DNA of 64,000 nt from Stictocephala bisonia (Eukaryota > Arthropoda > Insecta > Hemiptera > Membracidae). Where the stretch lies: contig JAQJVL010000002.1 of the NCBI GenBank assembly GCA_035578905.1, positions 10,788,717 through 10,852,716 of the forward strand, read 5' to 3'. Positions 44,576 through 57,468 of the stretch are shown here, one piece after another. The translations under genes were made by a program, and so were the position numbers. The notes beneath the pieces are model-generated. The model worked only from the letters and a program-made list of their open reading frames with translations. It made no database searches and was not told the origin of the DNA. Every line of letters starts with the position of its first letter. The stretch's first letter is position 1.

Positions 44576-46205
44576 TCCCATCAGATACAATGTTTGATAG
44601 CCCACCTACCCCTATTACAATGTTTGATAGCACACCTACCCCTGTTATGTTTAATAGCCCACCTACCCCTGTTATGTTTGATAGCCCACCTACCCCTGTT
44701 ACAATGTTTGATAGCCCACCTACCCCTGTTATGTTTGATAGCCAACCTACCCCTGTTATGTTTGATAGCCCACCTACCCCTGTTATGTTTGATAGCACAC
44801 CTACTCCTGTTATGTTTGATAGCCCACCTACCCCTGTTATGTTTGATAGCCCACCTACCCCTGTTACAATGTTTGATAGCCCACCTACCCCTGTTACAAT
44901 GTTTGATAGCCCACCTACACCTGTTATGTTTGATAGCCCACCTACCCCTGTTACAATGTTTGATAGCCCACCTACCCCTGTTACAATGTTTGATAGCCCA
45001 CCTACCCCTGTTATGTTTGATAGCCCACCTACCCCTGTTACAATGTTTGATAGCCCACCGACCCCAGTTACAATATTTGATAGCCACCGACCCCAGTTAC
45101 AATGTTTGATAGCACACCGACTCCTATTACAATGTTTTATAGCCCTACTTCCTCCCATCAAATACAATGTTTGATAGCCCACCTACCCCTGTTATATTTG
45201 ATAGCCCACCTACCCCTGTTACAATGTTTGATAGCCCACCTACTCCTGTTATGTTTGATAGCCCACCTACCCCTGTTATGTTTGATAGCACACCTACCCT
45301 GTTATGTTTGATAGCCCACCTACCCCTGTTATGTTTGATAGCTCACCTACCCCTGTTATGTTTGATAGCCCACCTACCCCTGTTATGTTTGATAGTCCAC
45401 CTACCCCTGTTATATTTGATAGCCCACCTACCCCTGTTATGTTTGATAGCCCACCTACCCCTGTTATGTTTGATAGCCCACCTACCCCTGTTATGTTTGA
45501 TAGCCCACCTACCCCTGTTATGTTTGATAGATCACCTACCGCTGTTATGTTTGATAGCACACCGACTCCTATTACAATGTTTTATAGCCCTACTTCCTCC
45601 CATCAAATACAATGTTTGATAGCCTACCGACCCCAGTTACAATGTTTGATAGCCACCGACCCCAGATACAATGTTTGATAGCCACCGACCCCAGTTACAA
45701 TGTTTGATAGCCCACCGACCCCAGTTACAATGTTTGATAGCCACCGACCCCAGTTACAATGTTTGATAGCCACCGACCCCAGTTACAATGTTTGATTGCC
45801 ACCGACCCCAGTTACAATGTTTGATAGCCACCGACCCCAGTTACAATGTTTGATAGCCCACCGACCCCAGTTACAATGTTTGATAGCCCACCGACCCCAG
45901 TTACAATGTTTGATAGCTACCGACCCCAGTTACAATGTTTGATAGCACACCGACTCCTATTACAATGTTTTATAGCCCTACTTCCTCCCATCAAATACAA
46001 TGTTTGATAGCCCACCGACCCCTGTTACAATGTTTGATAGCCCACCTACCCCTGTTACAATGTTTGATAGCCCACCGACCCCAGTTACAATGTTTGATAG
46101 CCCACCGACCCCAGTTACAATGTTTGATAGCCCACCGACCCCAGTTACAATGTTTGATAGCCACCGACCCCAGTTACAATGTTTGATAGCCCACCGACCC
46201 CATAA
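44576..46205 (+). repeat. 27/30-bp minisatellite with segment markers
   Basis: About 60 units of TTTGATAGCCCACCTACCCC plus TGTTATG (27 bp) or TGTTACAATG (30 bp). From 45600 many units read GCCACCGACCCCAGTTACAATG with a 29-bp period. A distinct marker, TTTTATAGCCCTACTTCCTC with CCATCAAATAC, recurs at about 45135, 45582 and 45968, and in a variant form at 44560. It cuts the array into segments. Several frames stay open because 27 and 30 are multiples of three, giving (FDSPPTPVM)n and (CLIAHLPLL)n peptides. The 29-bp units break them, so I treat the region as non-coding. Confidence 0.95.
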
Positions 46206-47770
46206 CTGAATAAAATGTCCGATAGCTCAACAGCTCTCCGACTGTACAAAATTCCTGATGGTTCGGTCCTGCTCCAAACACGGAGGAAAGGCTTGTGAAG
46301 CGATGACCTCAAATGGTAGACACTCTTATGGAATTCAACCTAATGGAAAAAGGCTGCTCTGGGACTTACTAATAGCATCTAATTTGACTTGTATTAAAAT
46401 AAAAAGAGCCCAAATAGTAGTTGTTTAACTGGTGTATGTAGACAGTCATGGCACTACAAATGCGAATATCTCACATACCATCTGCAAAGAGTGCTGGTCT
46501 CTACTGGACGTCTTCTTGAACAAGGATAAAATTATGAAATCCGTATATAACGGCAGTCATACAATTGAGATAACCAAGTTTCTACCTAGATACATACCTC
46601 TAGAAAGTTTCTTATTTAGTGTTGTAGAGGTCTATTTCCCTTTCAGTGCGGAAACCTAACCTCCAACATCCTTGTTTGGTAGATAGGTGATCATTATATT
46701 ATACAGGTACTTTTCCTTTCCTGTTAATCAGACAGGGATTTTCACCTGACATGAGGAACTTAACTATAATGTATGTATAAAATATGCCTTATAAGTAATC
46801 CACCTACTGATATAACATAAAATTCTCAATAATTTAAACCTATACAATAATTAGCATAAATTATTATTAAAAACTGACATAAGTTTTTTAATCAGTTAAT
46901 TTTCTTACAGATTAATGGTTTTCTTCCAATATTATGAAGTTAGAATATTGAAGAGATAACAATGTTATCTATGTATAAAAATTATTATCCACCAATCTTA
47001 CTATATGGGACGGAAACGTGGGCATGTAAAGTTATTTAAGAAAATTAATTATTATGAAGATAAACATTAGATACAATCTATTTATAACTGACACTGAGGG
47101 GTTCTTTGTGGCCATAAGAAAGCTACCTGTGTTTATTTTTTCTCTGTAGTTTATCTTAATTTACTATTAGCTGTTAAATAAAGCCGACAGTTGCACAATG
47201 CATTACTCACAATGCAAAACTGTATTTTTTCATTTTTTACATAAACTTTTAATGGAATATCTTAGTTATACTGTAAAAACTTATTAGATAACATCTATGA
47301 AGTAGCTTTATGTCCAGTAAAAAGAGATTTTTCAACATGTATTAATATTTGTGCTAAACCTATTCACTTTAATAACATTAGTATTTGATAGTTTTTAAAC
47401 AACTGTAATTTTCTTGGTGTAGATTAAGTGTTCTGAAAATCAACATATAAAACTAGTGAGACTTTTAAACCTACAAATTATCATGTTTATTTTCAAACAC
47501 AGATAAAATTATATTCCAAAAAATAAAATACATACAATTACACATAGAAAACATAAGTAAGATACAACTAGAAGTTTTATTATGAAAATAGTTTATTTAA
47601 CGCACATTCCAAACCTGGTAAAATTATTATAAGTAACTATAACATTCTCAAAGCCATTAATGAACGTACCAAGATTATTACACTTTTCAAATATACGATA
47701 ATGTATAGGCAGCAGAAATAATCCAACTAAAACTGGTCATAAAATCAGGAACGCGTTCAAATAGGAATGA
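46206..47770. other. Sequence with a possible non-LTR relic
   Basis: At 46990-47032 the plus strand reads PPILLYGTETWACKV before a stop. LLYGSETW is a typical C-terminal motif of RTE-like and related reverse transcriptases, so this may be a 15-codon relic. The frame 46432-46659 is unrecognised. Confidence 0.35.
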
Positions 47771-49140
47771 AGACGTGTCCATTCCATGCCTAATAAATTA
47801 TATTGCAGGCACGTTACTGTCGACTATATTGCTTGTTCACAGTCAGTTGACAGGTAGTCATTAAATGCACCAGAGCTGTATCCATGCCGTGCTACTGTGG
47901 ACTATATTGCTTGTTCCACAGTCAGTTGACAGGTAGTCATTAAATGCACCAGAGCTGTATCCATTCCGTGCTACTGTGGACTATATTGCTTGTTCCACAG
48001 TCAGTTGACAGGTAGTCATTAAATGCACCAGAGCTGTATCCATTCCGTGCTACTGTGGACTATATTGCTTGTTCCACAGTCAGTTGACAGGTAGTCATTA
48101 AATGCACCAGAGCTGTATCCATGCCGTGCTACTGTGGACTATATTGCTTGTTCCACAGTCAGTTGACAGGTAGTCATTAAATGCACCAGAGCTGTATCCA
48201 TGCCGTGCTACTATGGACTATATTGCTTGTTCCACAGTCAGTTGACAGGTAGTCATTAAATGCACCAGAGCTGTATCCATGCCGTGCTACTGTGGACTAT
48301 ATTGCTTGTTTCACAGTCAGTTGACAGTTAGTCAATAAATGCATCAAAGCCGAATCCAGTCCGTGCCTTTACATTATATCGGAGGCACTTTACAGTCGGC
48401 TATATTGCGTGTTTCACAGTCAGTTGACAGTTAGTCAATAAATGCACGAAAGCTGTATCCATTCCGTGCCTGTTCATTATATTTTAGGCACTTAACAGTC
48501 GTCTATTTTGCGTGTTTCACAGTTAGTTGACAGTTAGTCAATAAATGCACGAAAGCTGTATCCATTCCGTGCCTGTTCATTATATTTTAGGCACTTAACA
48601 GTTGACTATATTGCGTGTTTCACAGTCAGTTGACAGTTAGTCAATAAATGCACGAAAGCTGTATCCATTCCGTGTCTGTTAATTATATTGTAGGCACTTA
48701 ACAGTCGTCTATTTTGCGTGTTTCACAGTTAGTTGACAGTTAGTCAATAAATGCACGAAAGCTGTATCCATTCCGTGCCTGTTCATTATATTGTAGGCAC
48801 TTAACAGTCGTCTATTTTGCGTGTTTCACAGTTAGTCAATAAATGCACGAAAGCTGTATCCATTCCGTGTCTGTTCATTATATTGTAGGCACTTAACAGT
48901 CGTCTATTTTGCGTGTTTCACAGTTAGTTGACAGTTAGTCAATAAATGCACGAAAGCTGTATCCATTCCGTGCTTGTTCATTATATCGCAGGCACTTTAC
49001 AATAGGCTATATTGCTTGTTTCATAGTTATTTGACAGTCAATAAATGTACCAGAGCTGTATCCATTCTGTGCCTAATCAATTATATCGCTGGCACTGTTG
49101 GCTATATTGCTTGTTTTACAGTCAGTTGACATTTGAATGT
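47771..49140 (+). repeat. Two-tier satellite, 103-bp and 79-bp units
   Basis: The long unit has CCGTGCCTGTTCATTATATT, GTAGGCACTTAACAGTCG, TCTATTTTGCGTGTTTCACA, GTTAGTTGACAGTTAGTCAA and TAAATGCACGAAAGCTGTATC. Anchors at 48363, 48466, 48569, 48672, 48775, 48867 and 48970 give a 103-bp period with one 92-bp unit. The short unit lacks about 24 bp after CCGTGC and has anchors at 47889, 47968, 48047, 48126, 48205 and 48284, exactly 79 bp apart. A single long-type unit at 47790 precedes the short ones. Confidence 0.95.
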
Positions 49141-50360
49141 CGGAGGTATATGTGCCCTATTAAATTTATTTCCTAATTCAATAAATAAGTCGGAATAATA
49201 TAATTATTTATTCCATTATCATTGAGATGGTACATTTTTGTAGCCTATTTAGACTACTGATGAGATAAAATAGTTATTTAAATTGTGAAATATTTTATAA
49301 GATACTTTTAACGTAGTGGTGTAATTTAAGGGGTAAAACGTTGTCTAATATGTAAACAAAAATCATTTACCTGTACTGTTGAAAGACATGCAGATTCCCA
49401 GGTGCATTAAATTGCAGAAAAACTGGATCAAGTACAACCAAATAGTTGTGGTAAGACACACAAATTAGAGACTCGCCACAGAGGTTTAGCCTCTCTCAGA
49501 CTGGCCTTGGCACAAAACTTGCATATGACTTTGTAAATCATCACACACAACGTCTGTACTTGATAGAAGTTTAACGTTCTGTAATGTCCAGACCACATTG
49601 TGGACTGTTTCAACATGTATGGAGCAAGAAAAATAAAATAAGTTATTCATAAATTTGTATACTTTTAACTAGCAAAATTACTAAAACATAAAATATGTAT
49701 TTTTAGTATGAGGTTCCATTAATGAATTGCTAAATATTTATCAATTTACAAATCTGTCCAAGAGCCGTAAAATCACAGTTTTACAATATCTCCAAAAATT
49801 GGCGGCTGCAGCTATTGATGATATGGATGTTGTATCACAATTGGATTTCGCTATTCCCCGTTTAAATTCGTGATTTTGTAACTTGTTTGTTCCCAAATAT
49901 TTTAGAACTAACTTAGGCTATTATACACGTGTAACTAATATGTGTAGGCTGTATAGTATTTATTCTTCCGTTCTCGATTTGTTTGGATTTTTCAACGTTT
50001 TCCGGCATAAACTATTTATTCTTATCAGCGATTAGGTTTGTTAATATTAAATTGTTAATTATTTTAACACGTTAGACTTTTATTTTCGGTATATCATGTT
50101 CGATTTAGGTAGTTGTTAATGTTTATTGTTTATGTATTATTAAAAAATGTAAAACTCAACAGAAAGATGAAGTATGGACACGGATTGCATGCTTTTCTTT
50201 AATTTTGGTTGATTATTTTCTTAATTTTGTCATGTAATTGGCACAAACTGTTTGGCAGCATTGTTAATAAATTAATAAATAAATAGATTATACAGTAGTA
50301 TAAATATTAAGTATAAGAATGAATAAATCGTCCTGAAAGCCGATGCTGACACTCCTCCCA
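49141..50360. other. AT-rich sequence, nothing recognised
   Basis: A 62-codon minus-strand frame (49428-49616) sits in a GC-richer patch and has no recognised product. Confidence 0.35.
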
Positions 50361-50735
50361 TTGATTTAAGGTGGCAGTTTCCCAAACTGCCGTCTCCGCT
50401 GGGAATTTGACAGCCCTAATGGAGTCTTTTGACAATCTTACTGTCAGTGGGCTAAAACATGCTGTTGTATTCCAACTGTACGGTTCGTGTTTATTGTTAT
50501 ATAGTGAACACTGTGTTACTATTAAAGGTCCAATATAGTCGACCATATTGTGGTATATGAGTATTCTTATTTAAAATAGTCAGAAAGTTTTACTTATTTC
50601 ACGGTAAACAAGTTATTTTAAAAGCCATTTTTTACAAAACCCAACTTATGATCCACTAAAACACCGATCCAATGACAATGAACTTCTTACGATACAATCA
50701 TTATTACAGACCGAACCGTTGAAACAACAACTATT
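50361..50735 (+). repeat. Dispersed family F, copy 2
   Basis: Counterpart of 41361-41765, with shared GGCAGTTTCCCAAAC, GACAGCCCTAATGGAGTC and CAACTTATGATCCACTAAAA. Confidence 0.6.
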
Positions 50736-51583
50736 ATTTTGGGCTTTATTGAGGAATGAAATAGCCCATACAAAACTATAATATTTTTAAGGGTTGATGT
50801 TAAAAATTGCAATCTATGAAACGCATAATTTTAATCATCTGTTTAATTTTATTTAATAAAAAGTAAAGCTCGTACGGCTTTTAATGGGGAGAGAGGCCAA
50901 ACTAAGAAACAGTTCTCCTCGTCTGCTTAGGTGAGTCCTTTTTCATTTTGTTTTGTTGGCTCATTTGACCACCGGCCCAGTAGTCTGCAGAGGCTGTCGG
51001 TCATGTTGGTTTGAATCCCAAAATTGTTAAAGAACAATGTTATTTTTGAACCGGACATACGTTCAAGCATATCCAAATCAAACAGTTGTTTTTAAACGGA
51101 TTTTTCCAAACAAATTGCATATGATAAAGTTATGAGTTTGCGCGTTGGAATTTCATAGCAAATTCCTAATTAGTTTTGTAGGAACATTTAAATTATTTTG
51201 AGTTTTAAGTTTTTATTTTCACAAATTTTTCAACACTAGGCGTATACATTCAAAATAGCAAAAGCAAATCCAATGTGGTATATGATAACGTTAAAATGAC
51301 ACCTCATACACAACTTTTGACCAATAAATAACAAAATATTGACCAAATAATAGGTTCGCAAATAACATCGTCTTATGGGATTTAAACGAATATGGCCGAC
51401 AACCTCTGCAGACTCTTAACGTAACTTCCGAACCACAGGAGTGGCACAAAGGTAAAATCTATATATATGATAACAAAAGGTCACATCAGGAAGCGAACCT
51501 GGACCAGTCTTAGCCGCTTAGTTACGGCCGCTCCAATTAATTATATTCAATTATTTTTATTTTTTAATAAGATCTTCAAGATA
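50736..51583. other. Inverted tRNA-like repeat pieces in AT-rich DNA
   Basis: GTCTGCAGAGGCTGTCGGTC (50991-51010) is matched in reverse by GGCCGACAACCTCTGCAGAC (51393-51412). After the first copy, GGTTTGAATCCCA (51007 onward) resembles a pol III box B. On the minus strand 51536-51487 reads TAACTAAGCGG and GGTTCGCTTCC, each one base from box A and B, but only 14 bp apart. These look like truncated SINE relics. Confidence 0.4.
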
Positions 51584-51918
51584 TGGGTGAATGAGTGTGC
51601 TGACACTTCCTTAGAAAAGGCCATTTATTAATATTCAAGGCAACTAAGGGACCTACATCTCAATTAACGTGGAATTTGATCCATGTAGTACTGACTAACT
51701 GACAAGCCTAATACCAGTTCTCTTCCTTGCACAACACCAGTATCCCAGCAAATCATCCTACATGAACACCTAATACTTTTTAAATAATGGCAACCACTAA
51801 GTGGACGCCATGTTGGTTTTTAAAAGTACTAGAAGAGGCTATTGCCTTCAATCTCTATATAACACTTAGCCCTCAAGTATCTGGCTTACAGCACTACGCC
51901 TCAGTGACTACCAGTAGG
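51584..51918 (-). repeat. Family R copy (R9)
   Basis: From the tail (GGTGAATGAGTGTGCTGACA) through CAACTAAGGGACCTACATCT and CATGAACACCTAATACTT to the head (CCCTCAAGTATCTGGCTTAC, AGCACTACGCCTCAGTGAC). The 60-codon frame 51787-51969 overlaps it and is accidental. Confidence 0.75.
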
Positions 51919-52374
51919 GATGGTTACGAGAAAATCAGACCTTTGATTAAAAAAACAAAGCAAGTTTAAAAAGTTATTAATGTCCTTGAAAATTAGCCCT
52001 TATAAATTATTTTGGACTTGACAAAAACGATTAAATTATCGTTTAAACCAGTTATATACAAGAGAATAAAAACGATATTCGTTACATTTCAAACAGAAAC
52101 CACTAAGAAGTGGCAATCCTAAAACAAACTAATAAACAGTTACTAAAAATTCTGAAATTACCTGTAATTAAGGTCAATGAGTAGCTTAATGAAAGAACCC
52201 CAATTTAGTGAACTGCATGAACTATTCTATTCGGAGAAACTTATAAACGTTAACACAAAACGGTTCAGTTTGAAGTTTTTTTCTCTATTCCACCGTAAAT
52301 TACTATCGTTTACTAGATAATATTTGCTTACATGAACCCTAAAATGCCATATATTAATCCGGAAATGATGCACT
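51919..52374. other. AT-rich sequence, nothing recognised
   Basis: No supported feature. Confidence 0.35.
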
Positions 52375-52890
52375 AACTCATCAAAATCTCCGGAACCACT
52401 CAACAGATTTTCATAAAATTCGCAGATAAGTTATCTTTCATATCATAGAGACCCGCGAAGATGGCGTTTATCGAAATTTGATTTATAAGGGATCTAAGAA
52501 GCCCTTAAAGTTTCCTTTTGGCCATAAGAGTAACTTTGGCGTCAATTTAATAATTTACTCCAAAGAGCCGATACAAAAAAAAACGCAAACATGACACAAT
52601 ATCTTGGTTAATTTTGTTTTTATTGTGGAATGCTCAAGGTAGTTTATACTAACTCTGACATGTGTCACGATATCTACCCCTCTCTAGGCCTCACCAAATT
52701 CGGGTAGAAATCGCGGACGACCGTGATCGGGGTTGTACTACTTTGTACCATCCTGAAGTAGAATTATAGGGGTTTCTGGACTATGAAAACGTTGATACTT
52801 AGAAGATCGGCAGCAAGTTAAACTTTTATACATATGTGATGGTTTAGATTTGAGAGAACCACGGAAGGAAGAGTAACCAACAAAGTTGGT
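52375..52890 (+). mobile_element. Helitron-like family H2, copy b
   Basis: It contains AAAATCTCCGGAACCACTCA, CATAGAGACCCGCGAAG, GTTTCCTTTTGGCCATAAGA with GTAACTTTGGCG, AGGGGTTTCTGGACTATG, and AGAGAACCACGGAAGGAAGA. The blocks are in the same order as in copies a, c and d. The CCATAAGAG segment is an empty version of the Harbinger insertion site in copy c. Confidence 0.5.
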
Positions 52891-54728
52891 CATGTAAATA
52901 CTACCCTATAGATTAGTATTTACATAGGGATTAGAAGTATGTAGTGTGTATCCACATAGATAGTATAAACTCATATTGTCTATGTGAGAGGTCCTCGTAA
53001 ACCTTTTCTAACTCGTTTGACGTCCAAGGATGATAGGTGAAGGAGAATTATATTTAGGAAAACTGTTTGAAGAGTCGTATTTGGATAACATTTAATAAAC
53101 GTATGACAGTTTAATTTAATAAATTCATCTGCAGTTTAATATGAATGCCTGATTAAGCACACTTTACCATGAGTTAACCCCTCCAATGGTAGCCTTAGTT
53201 TTGAAACTCCTTAGATGTCCAAAATTTGAATGTCCACAAAACTAATGTGAATACGTTTCGGCATTTTATGAAAACACATTTATGTATTTTGACATGTGAG
53301 TAGACTATTTTTAATCAAAAACTTGGATAGTAAAACAACTTCAAATAGTTTAAAAAATAAATAAATGCAAAATCATTGCAAATGTCTAAAATGAAATGCA
53401 GACCTTTATTTAATATTTTTTCTAAATTGTATCTTAAATAATTTTATAAAAAAACAATGTAATAGATGTCACTTCATTAAAGGCAAGAACTACTTTTAAA
53501 GGAAATTATGATGTTTAACTTAAACGAAACCCCCCCCCCCTTCATCCAAAATAACACAGTAAAAGAGCTATATTCAAAATGAAAATCTTTCTTACAAAAT
53601 ATACGTCTTAAAATTAAATATTTTACCTCATAAATAATATTTACTTCGTGAATAAAACATATAAAGTAGCCATAATGTACCTTCGTTTAAATTAATAACT
53701 GAACAAAACATTATAATTCTACAAAGGCATCATATTTGTTTTCAATAATTTACTTTTCCCTTAAATCCTCTAATTGTTAACTTCTTAACTACCTAAACGA
53801 TAATTTTATACTGTAACAAATTTTAACTGTCATCATTACTCATATAGACTTATAATTGAACGGTAAATGTGATAAACAAATAAGAGTTGCATATGATATA
53901 CATATATGATTTAAAATAGGCTTCCGTTGAACATTTCAATTTAAATAATGTATCATGCTTGAAGTCAAAATGCATAAATCCAAGGTTCTCATTTCGATTG
54001 TAAACAAAGTCAACAAACTTTGAAGTAATCAGCTGATAACCACCGGCTGTTCATTTGTCATTGGACTATTAATTAATGACTCTTTCTAAGGAATCTGCTT
54101 TAATTTGTAATAAAGACTACATTTTGTCACGAACATTCCATATTTGATCACATCGACTATCTACTATATCGTAATAAACACAACTTTACTACGTATGTAA
54201 AGTTTACATGTATTTTCACCAACACGTAGTATGATAGTTTATAGAAAAACACGTTATGGAAAAACTATTTCACATTAATTACAATACAAATATTGGGAAT
54301 GATTTTTTCTGATTCTGTGGTTTTATTTGTACAGTTGTAATGTCCATATAAACTCTCACCTTCTAGTGTTGTCTGTTGACTCATCCCCTCCCCCCACCCG
54401 GTTATATTTTGCCCAACCAAATAAAAAGTCACGCTTTCACTAATCGTACCGAGGAGTCAGAAACACACAGATGTATGTGGAGGTTAACAAAAACTAGCCA
54501 AAAACGCAGACAATAGTGGTACGGGAACAAACGAGATTAAACGAGCTCTACAACACAATGGGTCCATTGTTAGTCGGGTATTATTCTTTTTATTTCTATA
54601 ATTATTAAAGCTCTGCTTGTATTTAATATTAAATGTAACCCATCTATACTGATGATTGGAGACAGCATAAAACTAAAAATTACAGGCATATTACAAGCTT
54701 TTAATAAATTGATTTATTTAACTGTTCA
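52891..54728. other. AT-rich sequence with a hairpin and an R-tail relic
   Basis: A perfect 12-bp hairpin has arms 52892-52903 and 52914-52925 (ATGTAAATACTA). A run of 11 C lies at 53530-53540. About 54050-54150 resembles the R tail (TTGGACTATTAATTAATGAC). No gene is recognised. Confidence 0.4.
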
Positions 54729-55076
54729 GACCCTTTCCGTTAATTCACTTCCACTACTTTTTACTTTTTACTTCTCTACCACTACTTTTTTCATCGCAAT
54801 TACTGTTAAATTAGGTTAGGTTAGGTCAGATTAAATTACGTTAGGTCAGGTGGCTACCAAAGTTGATCACAAACTGGTAAATCCAATGATTGACTTACCG
54901 CCGAATGCGCTCTCCTTGTGTAAGTTGAGGCCATCGATATTCCTAGCGGATAAAAATTTCACAGTGGACGTAAAAATGATTGGGGAACAGTTTTTAGAGC
55001 GGCAACAAAATATTTATCAAGCGGTAGTGAATTAACGGAAACAAAAAATAGTTACAGTGAATTAACGGAAAAGATC
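54729..55076 (+). mobile_element. MITE family M, copy 2 (348 bp)
   Basis: It starts GACCCTTTCCGTTAATTCACT and ends AGTGAATTAACGGAAAAGATC, near-perfect terminal inverted repeats of about 21 bp. A second copy of the inverted motif (GTAGTGAATTAACGGAAAC, 55024-55042) lies just inside the right end. The interior contains TTAGGTTAGGTTAGG and aligns with 39358-39658. No clear target duplication, so the superfamily is open. Confidence 0.75.
54850..55035 (+). pseudogene. Conserved short ORF within MITE family M
   Basis: The track-like frame reads (M)ATKVDHKLVNPMIDLPPNA then LSLCKLRPSIFLADKNFTVD and VKMIGEQFLERQQNIYQAVV before a stop. The other copy shows VATKDDHKLVNPMTDLPPNA LSVC, and further on TVDIKIIWEQFLEK, on either side of a small indel and a stop. 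The two copies therefore share a reading frame of about 60 codons. It could be the remains of a transposase start or a captured exon. I recognise no domain. Confidence 0.4.
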
Positions 55077-55129
55077 CACCTTTTCTAAGAATTCTATTTT
55101 ATATTTATAAAAACTATTTTATAAAAACT

Positions 55130-55300
55130 TTGTTGGTTTGTTCTTTTTTTTTCTTTCTCGTTTTTTCTTCATTTTTATTTTTTGTGTTCGACTCTTTCTC
55201 ATTCTTTTTCTTTATTTCATTTTTCTTCGTCACCATCATCCTCTATTCTTTTTTCTTTCCATCTTCTTATTATTTTTTTAAATTATTTTTTTTTCATAAT
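55130..55300 (+). repeat. Polypyrimidine tract
   Basis: About 160 bp almost wholly T and C (TTTCTTTCTCGTTTTTTCTT, CTTTATTTCATTTTTCTTCG). The hydrophobic 84-codon frame 55130-55384 is a consequence of composition. Confidence 0.8.
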
Positions 55301-57468
55301 TATAACATTACATTTCTCAACTTTGTTTGCTATATAACCAACAAAAGTCACAATTATTGTTTATTTACAACCGTCACGGTTTGAAGCAACCCATGGACTC
55401 TAGAATGTCGATCACTATTAATGATTGAATTGCCTCACGACTGTAACCAATTTGTTTATAAGTCAGACTACATGACGATGTTGTACATGCAATGGTTTCA
55501 TAATCATTTACTATCTATATATTGACTAATATTGAATAGAATGCCAATATCACAATGTGTGGCCAGGGGATAGTGACGAAAAAAAGCATAAGGCAGATAT
55601 CACGAGACTGATTCATACATTTATAAATATATGGTAAATTAATAGCTAAAAATAATAATGATCAAACAGTTTGTTTGGTTATTTATTACGAACTTTTTTA
55701 TTATTAATATTAGACATTAGTATTTTTTTATCTTAAAGATGGTGTAGAACTTACATTTTACTATATAAAAGCATTGGATTTTGTATCTTATTATAATATT
55801 AACGAAGTTTTTATGGTAGCAGCAAAAATATGATTCTTTTTAAATTTATGATATTGAATGTATGATTGTGAGTTAATTAATTATAAGTAGTTTTTAATGC
55901 AACACAGAGTTCAGAAACCTGTGAGTCAAGTAGGACTGGATTGGTTGTGATGTTGTTTATTGTAGCTTATTTCTATTGAATAATATTATTATTTAAATAT
56001 TTAAATCTTTTCCGATTTACTATCATTAAAGAACTCAACAATACAAATTGGGATGTAAACGAAGAAAATTCAATTGAAGAAAAAACGGAATAATTAATAT
56101 ACTAAATATAAACAGAATAAAAATAGGAATAGTCTAACTATGGATCTTACTGTTAGATTTGAAACAACCTAAGGTCTAAATCAATTAGACAACTATGAAA
56201 AAAGGATATATTTTAAATTCACGTTCCTTATTTAATCGAAAAATGTGGCACCGTAAAATGGGAATGTTGAATTTCATTTTTGTTATTAGAAGAACAATTT
56301 AAAAAATACAATTAATTTAATATTTTTCAACATCGGTACTATATCATACGATAAGACATTCCAAAATAATTGAGGTCATTGAGAATTGAATTTTTTTATT
56401 TAAAGTGGTTTTTTGTTTTTTTTTTTATTTTATTTATTATTGTTGCTTTTGCTTAGTTATCCACTTCATGTTTCAGGCAGATTATAATCTGAGTTTTTTA
56501 TTGATGTCATGGACTGTTAGTAAACTGTCTGTGAAAGACAGTTTTTATAACTATAATATTGTGTTTTATATAAGAACGAAGTGTGGGTGGACATCCTTAA
56601 GAGTGCTTCAGTAGGTTAAGAGGACAGCTTTTGAGAGGACCTTAAGAGGACCTGTGAGTTTTATTAGTAGGCCTATGAATGTTGAGTGGATGCCTCACAA
56701 AGGCTGATATCAACACGAAGATAAAGTGGATAGTCAAACAAGAGCTGTATGAAGGATGGATGGACCAAGAAGAGTAATGTCAGTTATCAAAGGGAATGGA
56801 TGAACCACCAATCGTATCGGTACGAGAGATGTATTAAGTGAGACTTCTTTTCACTATGAGTATAACGTGTGTTCTAATAAAATTGACAAAAAAATAATAA
56901 TAAATAAATAAAACATTCTAAACGTCTGTTGTACGTTTAGATCTGATTAATTTGCTTTGTCTAGTTTTCCTCAGTGCTGTATAAAAATAAATGCATTTTT
57001 TTTAATTAATTGGGTATAGATTCAGTCTTACGTACTGAAGATTATCTTATAGTGAATTAATTTCACCTTCTGATAATGAATATTTAGTATGTAGTTTTTA
57101 ATTTAGTCATTGCCAGTTTATAGAGAGCCATAATTATATTATTTTGTTAACCCCTTGTTTATAAAATTGTAGAATAAATTTATTTTGATTTGATTTATTT
57201 AACAGTGAGAGAGTAAAATAAAAGTAATATAAATGATTCTTTAAGCTTAGTAATTGACATTGACTGTTTTGAGGAAAAAATAAACATAATAAAATAAAAT
57301 TTAAAATATATACTTGATGCCTTCGACAAAAGGTATCTAAAACATTAAACGTTTTGACGTTTTAAAGCTCTGTTTTTTTACACTTAGTATTTTAGTTACT
57401 TTTTTTTTGACAATAATAACCTTCTTTTAGAAAGGCCTCAAATATATATTTTAAATTCTATTGCATTA
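55301..57468. other. AT-rich sequence, nothing recognised
   Basis: The frame 56405-56614 and a GC-richer patch at 56590-56860 gave no recognisable product or repeat. Confidence 0.35.

Noticed and set aside
44568..45182. Open frames of 150-204 codons on both strands, encoding FDSPPTPV-type repeat peptides
   Set aside because: They follow from a stop-poor 27/30-bp repeat, are open in several frames at once, and are broken by 29-bp units further on.
51487..51536. Functional tRNA gene on the minus strand
   Set aside because: Box A and box B are only 14 bp apart and no cloverleaf can be drawn.
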